A DNA stretch of 64,000 nt. It comes from Eudorina sp. 2006-703-Eu-15. Its lineage: Eukaryota > Chlorophyta > Chlorophyceae > Chlamydomonadales > Volvocaceae. The stretch is taken from positions 1,652,135 through 1,716,134 of the forward strand of contig BDSI01000011.1 in the NCBI GenBank assembly GCA_003117195.1, read 5' to 3'. Below are positions 31,816-43,224 of the stretch, piece by piece (position 1 is the stretch's first letter; each line of letters begins with the position of its first letter). The notes beneath the pieces are model-generated. The model ran no database searches. It was given only the letters and a program-made list of their open reading frames with translations, and was not told where the DNA came from. Both the position numbers and the translations under genes were made by a program.

Positions 31816-34800
31816 ATGGAAGCTGTCGATCAGGTGCAGACCCGTTTGTGCATGCTGCATTCTGAGAGGGACCGGCCCGACTTACCCCGTAATAAATTGC
31901 AACAGCTAGTCTGACCGCCGAGGAGCCCCTACTCCATGCCAGGACAGTGAGAAATTACAAACGAGTAGATCTCTTGACTTTCACCGCTTTCGCCTTCACA
32001 GGACGGTGCTCCGTCTGAACCGACCGTCGCGGACCCAAATGAGCATCGGCTGCAGCTGCAGCTTCACACCGACGAGGCGGTGTGGATGCGGCAGATCGGA
32101 CACCTGAAGGACTGGTGCTCCAAGACCACGTCCATCCAGCTGGGTGTCCCCGCGCGGGTGCCCACGCCCCTGGCTGCCAGCAGCCTCCGCCTGTTGTGGC
32201 TCTTCCAGAACCTGCGGGACCTGGACATCAACTTTAACAGCACCCGGGCGCGCATCGAGCAGCCAGTGGTGCTGGCATGCGCGGAGCTGCTGGTAGGGCG
32301 CCAGGAGAAGGCCATGGGGCGTCGGAAGGGGCGGAAGCCCGTCGTCCCGGTCCCTCCCGGAAACCTCTCGTTCTAACACACACAACACGCACACGCGGTC
32401 CCGTGCCCAGAGCGCGGCGGGGTGCGCAGCGCAGCTGGGGAGACGGCGAAGGGCCGCACCACCCGCGCAACCGCATCGCGGCACGCGGCGCCTCATCCCC
32501 CACCCCGGTCTCGGGCCCCGTTCCCCCTCCCGCTGCCGCCGCCTCCCCGTCCCCTTCCAGACTTCAGCAAATCCACTACTTAGCTCGGCCACCCGGAAGC
32601 CCGGGTATCCAAACCCTGCATCGGCCCAGGCATCGGCCGCACCGCCTGTCCCCCCACGCCCCCGCCCCTGCCCTCGTCTACCCTTCAGAACCTGACCAGT
32701 CTGCAGCTGCTGGGCGGCCACCTCTGCCGCCGGGGCCTGGACCTGGGTGTGCTCACCAGCCTGCGGCGTTTGCGGGCGCTGGCGGTGCGGCCCCACAGCG
32801 ATGAGGAGCTGGACGGACTGGAGGACGAACACCTGGCGGGGGCGGCCCGGCTGACGGGCCTGGTCAGCCTCAGCCTGAGGGCCTCAGAGAACGTGACGGA
32901 TGAGGGCGTCACGGCGCTCACGGCCCTCACGGGTGAGGAGGCAGGCTGGGGTATAGGAAATTGGTAGAAATATTCAAACTGCGCTGCTGCCAGAGCAAAA
33001 GTTCGGTGAAGAATCAGGCTGGGGACAGGCGGGAGGGGAGTGACGGTGGGGGGAGCGCAAGGGGAGGGAGTGCGGGGCGGGGGGAAGGAGGTGCGGCAGC
33101 GGTGGCGAGGCGCGGGGTGGCAGGGGGGAGTGAAGAGGGCGGGACGGCGCTAATAGGCGTCAAGGCAGCCGAATCTCAACTCGGACACTCGGGGCACCGT
33201 CAGCGCTTTGCCTGGGATCACTTCGTGGGCACAGCGGGTGGAAGCAAACGAGTCTGGGCAGAGTTTGCTAACCAAAAGGGTAGCTCCTGGCTGATTTGAG
33301 TCGGCACAATGTCGGGTCGAGTGGGGTGGAAGCACCTAAGGGCGCTTCGTGAGGCCGCGCTCCAGAAGAGTGGGTAGCCCGCTGAGCCGGGGGTCGCGGC
33401 TTGCGAAGGTCGGGGCGGCGAGGAGGGGGCGTCGGTGGGTAGGCCGCTGAGCCGGGGGTCGTGGCTTGCGAAGGTCGGGGCGGCGAGGGGGGGGCCGTCG
33501 GGGGCGCCGAACGGGATCGAGGAAGAGCGGAGGAGTAGGGACTGGCGACCGGTACTCGGGGCCCAGGCGGACGGACTCAAGCGGCTGGTCTTGAAGCGCT
33601 GTTAACGGACCTTCGCCCGCGCCCCTACATGCAGTCATGGGGGCGGCAGGGGCAGGTCAGGCTGACAGGGCGAGCCTGTAGGGCACCAGCCTAGCCCGGG
33701 GTTGCGGGGCTGCGGGGCCCGGGCTCAAACCCTCCACCGAATGCGACCCAACCCCCCAAACCCGGTCCCCCTCCTCCGCCTCCCCTCGCCAGGCCTGACG
33801 CAGCTGTCGCTGCTGCCCATGGGGCTGTACGTCACCCGGGAGGGGGTGTCCGCCCTGTCGGCCGCCCTGCGCCAGCTGGAGGCGCTCTCCGTGGGGCTGC
33901 ACGAGTGCCGCCAGGTGGCCGCCATCAAGGGGTTTGAGGAGCGGCCGCGGCCCGCGGCCAGGCCCTCGCCCACCGCCGCCGCCGCGGACAAGGCGGACGC
34001 GGGAGAGGCGGAGGCGGGAGAGGCGGGGGGCGCGGAGCGCGGCCCCGCAGCCGCCGGCCCCGCCCCCTCGGGCCCCCTGTCCGCCTCGCTGCCCGCCATC
34101 TCCCTGGTGGTGAACTCCCCCGAGGTGTCCACCAGCGGCTTCTTCTCCACCCTGACGCTGGTGCTGCGCCCCCGGCTGGTCAGCCTGCGGATGGCCACCG
34201 TGGAGGCGGGCGACCCCTCCTTCATGTTGGCGCTGGGCACCCTGGTGCACCTCACGGAGCTCAAGATGGGGGTGAGGGGGCGGGGCGGATGGGCGGGGGC
34301 CGAGGAGTGGGGGGGAAGGGGCGCGGCGCTGTGGGTGCAGGCGAAGGAATGTGAAACGAGGCAGCGCCGCAGCGCGGCCCGGGGAGGGGTAGAAACAGAG
34401 AAACAACCCAGACCGGGTGTCGAACCCGGGGAGGGCTGCTGGGAGGGCTCGCCGGAAGGGGTCTTGTTCCACGCCCTCCACACCGGGGTACTGGCCCCCA
34501 ACGGTACTGCACCCGCGCTCTCCCCGGGCCCCGATTCCGACCCCGGGGCCCCCATCCCATGCCCCACCCCGGGCCCTGTCTCAGGTGAGCCTGCCCGAGG
34601 GCGGTCAGCCCTTCACGTGCAACCTGGCCGCCCTGTCCTCCCTGGCCCGGCTGCACACGCTGGAGTTCGCGGTGACACAGGACCTGCAGATGCCGCTGTC
34701 GGTCAAGATGGTCAGGTGCGACCGGGTCGTACCGGGGTTGCACGGTGGGGAGGTTGCGGGAAACCTTCGGCGGCCGCACGACGGCTGTGCGATCAGGCGG

Positions 34801-36829
34801 CACTGCCGTGGCGTGGTGGTGCACACGCCATGCATGATACGGGGTGTTTCAGCACGTGTGTGTGTGGGGGGGGGGTAATACACCACCCTGGGAGAACCCC
34901 TGAGAGCGCTTGAGCGGCCGCGTCGGAGGGGGGAGGCCGCAAGCTGAGAGGTCCCTGCGCCCTTGTCCTTGGCGCGCTCCCCTGGTGCCCTGGCCTGCAA
35001 TGCTCAAACTCACTTCTCACTTCCGTTGTCACGCTATGCGCTCCCCGCTGGCCCCGGACCCTGGGACAGTGTTGTCACGCTATGAGCCCCCCGCTGGCCC
35101 CGGACCCAGGGACTGGCTGTCGCCTCCTCCTTCCTCCCCTCCGTCGCTTCCCACGCACCTCCCCCTCCCCTCCGTTGCAGCCTGCTGTCCCTGAGCTGGC
35201 CCCGGCTCCGCAGCCTGAGTCTAAGCGCCATGGCCAAGCCCGAGGTGATGCCCGAGGCCCTGGACCTGCTGGACAACTTCAGGCACCTCACCTCGCTGTC
35301 GCTGTTTGCGCCGCTGGACTACAGCAGGTGGCTGCTGGCTGGGCAGGGACGCAGGGAGGGAAGGGATAGGGTAAGGGTAAGGGTCAGGGCAGGGAGGGCA
35401 GAGGTCCCGCCATCGTGTGGGGTGGCGGCCAGGCCCCCCAGGACCTATGTCGTGGACGGCGTCCGTCACCTTCGCGTCAGCAACCCCGCGTCAGCAACCC
35501 AGCCGGGTTCTTACAGGGGGTTTGGTGCGGTCTTCTGGAGGCGAGGGACGTACCACAAACACGCAGAGCCCCCCGCCTGCGGCTCCCAGGGGCATATCAA
35601 GCGTTAGCTGTCCGTGAAACCATTCCTCTCGGCGCCGGCGGAGGGCCTGGACCCCTCGCAACTCCACCCGCCTTACCCCTTGCCCCCCGCCCGCTCTCCC
35701 CGCAGCGACGACGACCCCTCGCCCCTCACGCTGCCTGTCAACCCACGCTACCTGCCCCGGGGCCTGCAACAGCTGGTGCTGGAGTGCGCCCACTTGCGGG
35801 ACCTGCCGCACCGCACATCCGCCGCTAGCTCGCAAGAGCACCCGCAGCAGGAGCAGCAGCAGCAGCAGCCAGGGCCCAGCTCGCAAGGGCAGTCAAGCGG
35901 CGAGGCAGCAGCACGCGCGCAGCCGACGCAGGCCGAGGACGCGGCGGTTCAAGGGAGCGGCGGCGCATCGACCCGCGGGTCGGTCCTGCCGCGCCTGGAG
36001 CACCTGGAGCTCAACAGCTGTCAGGCCTCGGACGCGCACTTGGCGGCGCTGCTGTGCGGCGCGACGGGTGGGTGGGTGGATCCTGGTCAGGTTCCTTTTC
36101 TCCACTGACCATCATCCACTGACGCTGCGTTCCCCGCCTGCGCTGTCCCCCTCCTCGCAGTACATATATATAATAATATACATATATATACCAATTTCCT
36201 ATACCCTCCCCTCACCCTGCTCCCTACGTTGCGCCGCCTGCCAACCTGCAGGCCTGCGGCACCTGGAGCTGACGGACGTGGGCGGCATCACCGATGCCGC
36301 CCTCTCCGCCCTCCGCAGCCTCACCCGCCTCGAGCACCTGGTGGTGCGACTCAGCGGAACCGGAGGCGGCGCCGCAGCCGCAGCAGGCGCACCCGCCGCC
36401 CCGGGCAGCTCCGCATCCGCCGCCTCGGCCGGGGTCACTCACCGCAGCCTGGGGGCGCTGTGCAATGCGTCCATGCTGCGGCACCTGGAGTGGAGCCTGT
36501 CGCAGCCGCTGGGGGCCCCGGGGGCGCGGGAGGCGCTGTCCGGGGTGCTCTCCACGCTGGACGGGCTGCAGGAGCTGTACCTGGATGTGGTTCCGGAGCT
36601 GAGGGCAGGGACGGGGCCCGGAGGGTCGCGAGCCGCGGGGGAGCAGCGCGGCGGGCCGGCGGCGGGCGAGCGAGAGGGCGGCAGCGGCGCCTCAGCAGCA
36701 GCGGACCCCGGGGTGAAGTGGCGGGAGCGCCTTCAGCGGGCGTTGCCGCTGTGCACAGTCGCTGAGAGGCCGGGAATCGTGATATACGACTTATGGAACG
36801 ACCGTACGGTGCAGGTGGTGGGGCTCTAG
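31816..36829 (+). CDS. leucine-rich-repeat protein
   Basis: Eight exons keep one frame: 31816-31833 (inferred, MEAVDQ), 32002-32292, 32689-32932, 33793-34271, 34585-34715, 35181-35327, 35706-36067 and 36252-36829, giving 749 aa. The repeats resemble the amphipathic LRR of F-box/RNI-type proteins: LTSLQLLGGHLCRRG, LTGLVSLSLRASENVTDEGV, LTQLSLLPMGLYVTREGV, LRSLSLSAMAKPEVMPEA, LPRLEHLELNSCQASDAHL, LRHLELTDVGGITDAAL and LDGLQELYLDV. An Ala/Glu/Gly-rich insertion (exon 4) and a Gln/Ser-rich one (exon 7) interrupt the array. No F-box, signal peptide or membrane segment was seen. LRR proteins of this kind usually bind other proteins; the partner is unknown. The first exon is the least certain part: exon 2 clearly begins after an acceptor at 32001, and this ATG gives an in-frame phase-0 join. 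Confidence 0.78.
33372..33502. repeat. 65-bp tandem duplication in an LRR-gene intron
   Basis: Two near-identical units, starting GGGTAG at 33372 and 33437, lie in the intron between LRR exons 3 and 4. Confidence 0.85.
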
Positions 36830-38754
36830 TTTTGGGTCTGGACGCTGCGGCAGCGACGCTGTGCTGCTTTGTCGGCACGGCCCTGCTCGGTGGACACACC
36901 TTGCCGCGAGGAGATCTGGCAACGCAGGGGAACCTGGGGGGGAGCACAGCGGTTCTGTGCTTTGGGGTGGTTGCATGTGCGTGGGTGTATGCGCATGTGT
37001 TTCTCTGAGGCGGGGTAGGAGGGAGAGGGGGCGCAGGCGTCCGCCGCTCTGCTTTGGTTTGCAGCCTCCGGTCATCTCTCTGCCTACCACGTCCATGGCC
37101 ATCTATCTGTCGGCTTGCTGTTCATCCACGGCGGCATCTGTCCGGCTTGAATGAGGGTGGCGCGCAGGTGTCAATGGCTGTCCAAATGCCAGCAGACCGA
37201 TGTTGATAATCGTGCAAGGGGCTGGCTTCTGACACAGGGAAAGCGGCAAGCGCATGTTGGTCAGACAGGGCAGGGCAGGGCAGGGGACAGCGCCACCTCA
37301 GGGCCGCTGCACACCTGGTTCCTTGCGGTTGGCGCTGCGATGGCGCGTCGGGCGGAGGGGCGCTGTGATGGTTATGAAGGCAGCGGGAGGGTGGGCATCG
37401 CGGATCATCGTGTCGGCCATCTGTGTCATTTCAGTACGTGATTTACCCGGGTCGGCGCAAGTACAGTTGCCGCGCCGCCAACCAGCGGATGCGGCCCCGG
37501 CGGGTCGGTTGGTTCGGTTGGTTTGTGTGCAGGGTGCTGTGTTACTGAGGCCATGAAGTGATGGAACCGACGGCCATTACACTTGAAATTCAATTAGCTT
37601 CGCAGTTTGCACGAACCTGACCCGCGGGTCGCGACGGAATTTGTACGGCCCGCTGACCCAGAGCCAGCTGAGAGGCCTGGGGCCACCGCAGCGAAGCACA
37701 CCTCCTCGATTCGCTTGTTCCCTGACCAGCGACTCGCACCCTTGAATTGATCATCGCCACTCGGTCGTGTCCTTGGCCAATACCTCCCCATGTCGTGATG
37801 TACGATTTGAAGCGTAAGGCATTACGCATTAGATGCCATGAAGCGGCTTGACGCACGCGGCCAGCGCCTGTCGCGCCTCCGCTGCTCGTGGCCACTCCTG
37901 CATCGTCGTCGTATGAGGCGAATCTGCGGGAGGTCGCTGAACAGTTGCTCCCTTTCCCTCGAGGCGCATCGAACGGCTCGAAACACCGTCACATGACGTA
38001 TGCTCGCATGGCACCGGCCAAATCCGAATGGTGATTTTTTTCGACGGCATTGTGCCTCTTGCACTGCCCTCTAACCCCATATGAATGAATGGATGGACGA
38101 ATGCTGCGGCACACCCCTACCAGGGGATCGTGTGCCAGTCAGAGCGTGTCAAGAGTCAGTCAGGCTCCGCGGCGTGCTTAACACTACTTAGGGAAACACC
38201 GCTTTGTCACCTCCACCCTCGCCCCCAACCACAGCGTTGTCCCTTGGTGCGCGTGAGCTCTTGGCGACTCGGCGACGTAGCTGCCATGGCAGTCTCCAGC
38301 CCTCAGGCACCACGGGCAGGCACCGTGCAAGGGCCCCAAGTTCCGGCCAGCATGGATAAACTACAAGTACATTTCGCTTGAACAAGAACCTCGGGATGTT
38401 TGTGATGGTCATCGGCTTAATTCCGTCGCAGCGTTGGAAAGATGGAAACGACATGCTAAGGTGTTTGTCTCGTTGAGGCCATGGCCAGTAAAGTCGTACA
38501 GCACGATGCCTGCTTTATGCGATTATGTAAGTGGAAATGATGAACTTTTGCGCACCACCGTTGGGAGACTGGGGAGTTGCAAGACTCCTGGTGGTACGGC
38601 GTCTATGAGAATGAACGAAGTGCGCCTGCTGGTGACCTGAAGCAAAAGAAGAATATTGTGACATTGTATCCAACCATGTGGTAGGGGAGGTACAACGGTA
38701 GACGAGCAACGCCTCGGGTCCTTGACAATGAAGAACGGTCCCTGCTGAACCAAT
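36830..38754. other. intergenic, no gene recognised
   Basis: This holds the LRR 3' end and the kinase promoter. Minus-strand frames at 37594-38080 are moderately protein-like but short and without known motifs. A GGGCA-type short repeat occurs at about 37266-37285. Confidence 0.4.
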
Positions 38755-40861
38755 ATGGGGAATCTATGCGGGAAGCCTGACAACAGCTCACCCAAAGCAT
38801 CAGTTCCCGTACCACCAGCCGCAGCTCAATCTGCTCCCGCTCCAGCGACTAAGATACTAGACAGCCCAGCGCCCCCCCTTCCGACGCCCGCCCCTACAAA
38901 GCCAGCGCCGCCACCGCAACAACCAGTATCACCTCCAAAGGTTGTGGAGGCTATTCCAGCCGTCGCCGACGAGAAGTCTCCGGGAAGGCGACGCTCTCAG
39001 GACCACGATAACGGGGTCAAGCACGAGGAGATTGAACTTATCAAGCAGAAATCAGCAGAGCCCATGCCGCCAGTTGGCACTGCACCTCCGGCTGCCAGCC
39101 CCAGGGCGGTTGTAGAGCCAGCAGCGGAACGCACGTCGCCAAGGGTGCCCGGCCCGCCCGCATCGAGCGGGCCGTTGCCAGCTGTGCCTAACGCTGCCGC
39201 TGCGCAATCACGTCCTGGGTGAGGATTTTAACGTTGGTCAAGTTTGTTGTTTGTGAGCGGGAACCAACGGTGCCTGTTGGGATGCTTGTCTACTTCAGGT
39301 CCAAGCTGCGAACGGACGTAAAGCTCCGCGATGTCTATAAGCTTGGGAAAACGTTGGGCACAGGAGGTGGGTCGTAATGTTTTGAATGTTTCCTGTTGAA
39401 GAAACGGGTTGAAGAACTCGATAGGTTCGGTTTGCAGGCTTCTCGGTCGTCAAGCTTGCCACCGACCGCAACTCTGGCGTCGAATATGCGTGCAAGATTA
39501 TGGCGCTGCCGCCCGTGGGGCAGGAAGTTGGGGAGAACGAGAACACTCGGTAGGGTCGAGTTGCGGCTGGCAAGTTGCGAGCTAGTTTACACCAGCCGGT
39601 CGATGAACATACCCGGGCCTTCATTCTGCGCAGTGAGGATATCTTTAAGGAGATCGACCTGCTTTGCGGAATGAACCACGAAAACGTGATTTTCCTGAAG
39701 GAGTACTTCGAGGAGGGCAATAAGGTATGAACTTGTGGGCAAGCCCCCCGATGGAGCCGTGCATGTATTGAATGATCCGGTGGGTTCCCGGGCCAGGTGT
39801 ACCTCATCACGGAGCTGCTGACGGGTGGCGAGCTTCTGGAGGCGGTCCTAAAGCGTGGGAGCTACTCGGAAGCGGAGGCCAGGCTGTGCTTCGTCCAGGT
39901 GCTTCGCGGCATCGAGTACCTGCACAGCAAGTGAGTAGGGTTTCGACATTCGTTGTGATATCCCTCTATGTGGTTGTTGGGAAGTCGTGCATCTGGATGC
40001 GTGCAGCCGTACTAAGCCTGCCCGGATGGCTTCTGAGCGGGTTCAGACATTTTCGGAACGCTTTCCTCCCAGAGTTTTATTATGCCGGTTGGCCATGGAG
40101 CTGTTCCTCTGGTTTCTTGGTATGGTCACTGCGTTGGGTCACTGCGTTGGTTGACTGGGTCGCACCATCCGTACAGGAATGTTGTTCACCGTGACCTCAA
40201 GCTGGAAAATCTCTTGCTGGCGAAGCAGGACGATATCAGCCTTGTCAAAATTGCCGATTTTGGACTTGCCAAACATGCCGTGAACGGCATGCAGACCATC
40301 TGCGGGACTCCGCAGTATGTGGCGCCCGAGGTCATTGTCGGCGCCAAGGGACACGTGTACGGTCCCGGCGTGGACATGTGGAGCGCCGGCGTTGTGCTGT
40401 ATATCTTGCTGGGCGGGTACCCACCCTTCTGGAGCGACAGCGAGCCACAGCTGTTTGATATGATCCGGAAGGGCAAGTACAGCTTTGGGGACCCTGTGTG
40501 GAACAAGGTCTCGGAAAGGTAGGTGACGAGTGATAGTTTTAGCTCTAGTAATGAGTGAAGGCATGAGTGCGTTCAAGTAGCTGATGAATGTTGTCGTCCG
40601 TTGCGGAGGCGGCTCACTGTGCTCGCTTTGTCGTTCCGTTTCCCCTGACAGCGCGAAGGACCTGATTCGGAAGCTGCTGGTGGTCGATCCCACGAAGCGC
40701 CTCACGGCCACGGAGGCGCTGCAGCACCAATTTATCCTCGAAGGCAACTTCAACCCACCGTCGACACCGAAAGGTAAGATTTCCAAGCTCTGGCACAGAC
40801 ATGTGTAACAGTACTTGCTTACAAGGATCGCCAATATTGTACGCGTGCAGGGCCGCGATGA
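38755..40861 (+). CDS. lipid-anchored CaMK/CDPK-like Ser/Thr protein kinase without EF hands
   Basis: Eight exons (38755-39218, 39299-39366, 39438-39549, 39634-39724, 39797-39930, 40177-40518, 40652-40773, 40851-40861) give 447 aa. MGNLCGKP at the start has Gly2 for myristoylation and Cys5 for palmitoylation, as in CDPKs, so membrane attachment is likely. A Pro/Ala/Ser-rich linker covers residues 10-155. The kinase domain (about 170-432) is complete: glycine loop GTGGFSVV (175-182), Lys197 in YACKIM, catalytic Asp296 in HRDLKLEN, DFG at 317-319 and APE at 339-341. The VYLITELLTGGELLEAV and PPFWSD motifs are CaMK-type. The chain ends soon after the domain, so no calmodulin-binding tail or EF hands are encoded. 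The last exon could instead begin at about 41012, which would give a short alternative tail. Translation into intron 7 would also stop early, at 40806. Confidence 0.88.
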
Positions 40862-41720
40862 GTAAACCGCTTGAGCATGGACATCTGGAGATCGCGGTCT
40901 GTTAAAATCTGGATCTGAAAAGCGCTGAAAGATAAGGGGATGGCCGGCGTATATGACTAATAAATGGGCCTGGTTAAGATGCGCGCAAGACAGTGTACTC
41001 GAGGTCGTATTCAGGGACATCGACCAGCACCTGCTGGATCTCCGGGCGCAGCGGTCATTGACAGTGTTTGTGGCGTGCGGAGCGCGTCTATGCTGGGTTT
41101 CTGGTTTTGCTGATTAAACGTGTGATATCGCGTTTCTAACGAAGGTGTCTGTATAGTTGCATGAGAGGGTGAGCTGATTCTGATGTGTGCAGCTCCACAC
41201 GGCAAGGGACACGGCTGGTTTAGTTCTGGGCGTGACAAGGTCGACCTAAAACTGCGATGGGGTTACCTAAACACATTGCCAGGACTTCAGGGTCGTGCCC
41301 CGGATGATGCTATGTGCGTCACTGCACAAACACAGTGTTTACACTTTAAGCTCGCTGAATTGGCGCACTAAAATTCAGACTAAATTCTGTGTGACGCCTT
41401 CAAATGATGAAGATTGCCTCCGTAATGTCCACGCGACTGCCTCCGTACTCCAGGTTGAACTCCTAACGCCATGAAAGAGCCGCGTGATCATCGTCGACCC
41501 ACAAAAACAAGCCACCCTTGGCATGCAAACTTTGATTCCGTGACATGCAAGCACACGAACTCGCTTCATTCCGCGTCGTCCAAGAACACCATCCCCATCA
41601 ACACCTCGAACCCTGCTACCGAGTGGTCTCTCGGCACCGCAGGTTGCCCTGGCAGCGACCCTCCCGTTGTGTGCAGCATTGCTTGCGTGGCTCCAAACTC
41701 CGGGAAGCGCATGCACGCCA
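40862..41720. other. convergent 3' flanks of the kinase and SmD1 genes
   Basis: Both neighbouring genes end here. No gene was seen. A TGTAA motif on the minus strand (41343-41339) is a candidate poly(A) signal for SmD1. Confidence 0.45.
41339..41343 (-). terminator. candidate TGTAA poly(A) signal for SmD1
   Basis: TGTAA is the usual poly(A) signal in Chlamydomonadales. This one lies about 380 bp after the SmD1 stop codon on the same strand, a normal 3' UTR length in such algae. Confidence 0.4.
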
Positions 41721-42436
41721 TTACCGGGCACGACCACGTCCACGTCCGCGTCCACGTCCCCGACCTCTCCCGACAGCTGCACGATTGATGGGGCAAGGGG
41801 CTCGATTAGACCTTTTTGCGCGTGACTTTCGACGAATGCCAAGCATACGCACGGCACAGCCAACAGGTGAGGGACAGGAGCCAAGCACATAAACTGCAGA
41901 TAGGCATGCGACGCTGTTGGCGCACCTGTCCTGACTTTGGTGGGGCGCTGCTTCGGTTTGTCGATATCAACCAGCAGTGTGTCGAGGTTCAAGCTGTCCG
42001 GCAAGATGTAGTACCGAATGGTGTTTCCGCGGACGCTGAGGTGGTCCATGCTGACGGGGTTTTTGCCGCGCGGTGTGAGTTTGACGGCTTTGAGGTGCGT
42101 GTTCATAGCAATGTCGACACCTGCACGGACAGCCAGGGGCGGCGCCAAGATATATAGTTTGGTAACATGCGCGCCCCATATTACTCGGTATCAACGTTAC
42201 CAAACAAAGATCGTAACCCGCTGGGCTTGGGGCCAGGAACCCCAACACAGTTCGCCAAAACAACACCAACCTGCAATCGTTCCCTGAATGACTGTCCCAT
42301 TTTTTAGCTCAATCTGGACTGTCTCATTGGCGAGCTTCATGAGAAAACTGCAGCGAAGCAAGCACGGCACGGGTGTCAAGGTGGCCCTCACGAGACCGAA
42401 TCAACAGCACCCCACGCACCGAACGAGCTTCACCAT
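41721..42436 (-). CDS. SMD1: small nuclear ribonucleoprotein SmD1
   Basis: SmD1 is one of the seven Sm proteins that form the ring on U1, U2, U4 and U5 snRNAs in the spliceosome. Four exons (42436-42420, 42347-42271, 42120-41926, 41776-41721) give 114 aa, the usual length. Exon 1 encodes only MVKLVR, split in phase 2, and continues as [19 protein letters not shown]. The Sm1 motif covers about residues 13-45 (with [11 protein letters not shown]), and Sm2 contains [19 protein letters not shown] at about 60-78. The last exon encodes the Arg-Gly repeat tail ([10 protein letters not shown]) that is typical of SmD1 and is a target of arginine methylation in the family. The tiny first exon is too short to appear as a frame on its own. 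It is convergent with the kinase and divergent from the IP3R-like gene. Confidence 0.95.
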
Positions 42437-43224
42437 TGTTGTTCTTGGGCCTTAAAGGCCCAGAAATTGCGGGGCGCCGCCTTGTTTGCCGGAAAGCTGT
42501 AAGGCAACCAAAGATCTCGTCGATACTGCGACCGGTCCTACGTATCGATAATCAAGCTGCTCCGGATTTGTCACTACTTGAATGATGTTCAACTTCTCGT
42601 TTGTTGCTGTTGGCAACGTCAAGGAAAGAATAAGGCTTGTACGGCGTATGGAGTATAGGAACTGCTGTGTAGCAGACGACCTGCCACAGGTACTCGCACA
42701 ACTTATTACCTAGCGCACGCATTGAAACACGTACTGAATACATTCATCGATTTCCTCCCTGCAAGCTTCTTGTCTTCGGGTGTGCTTTGTCTCGAAGTAA
42801 GCTGTCGACCTTATTTGCTATGACACTTCGACCTCCACTCTAAGAACGAAGTTGGTAAGGCATCGTTATGTTGCAGCTAGGGTTCGCGTAGCTCAGTCTG
42901 GTGAGCCGCGTACGTGTGGGCTTTCTGACAGGCAGCCGGAGGCTGCTCGAAGACCATTGGCACAAACAGCTTAACTGCGTAGCATAATACCAGTTTGCTC
43001 CAGACGTCCGACCGGACGTCCAGACATCGTCCCAGACCAATACATGTCAGTCTGCGCGATGAGAACGTCCGCTGAGCGCCTGGGCAGGCGCGATCGCAAT
43101 TGCGTAGGCTTCTGAGTGGAGGGACATAGACTTATACGTGCCAGTCAGCGTCGGCGCTTCAACTTTGGCCTTGTCCGGAGGCCAAGACTTCAGCCAGAGT
43201 TGAGGCAGGACTGGCGGTGGCATC
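42437..43224. promoter_or_regulatory. divergent region between SmD1 and the IP3R-like gene
   Basis: 788 bp separate the two start codons, so both promoters should lie here. No definite promoter motif could be assigned. A tRNA-like A-box string (about 42888-42900) has no matching B-box or cloverleaf. Confidence 0.4.

Noticed and set aside
33702..34913. 403-aa plus frame
   Set aside because: It begins before and runs past LRR exon 4 (33793-34271). The extra parts are introns, and the next LRR exon is reached by a clear splice.
42888..42960. tRNA-like string with A-box and D-arm (GTAGCTCAGTCTGG)
   Set aside because: No anticodon stem, T-arm or B-box of the right form follows. It could be a SINE remnant but cannot be supported.
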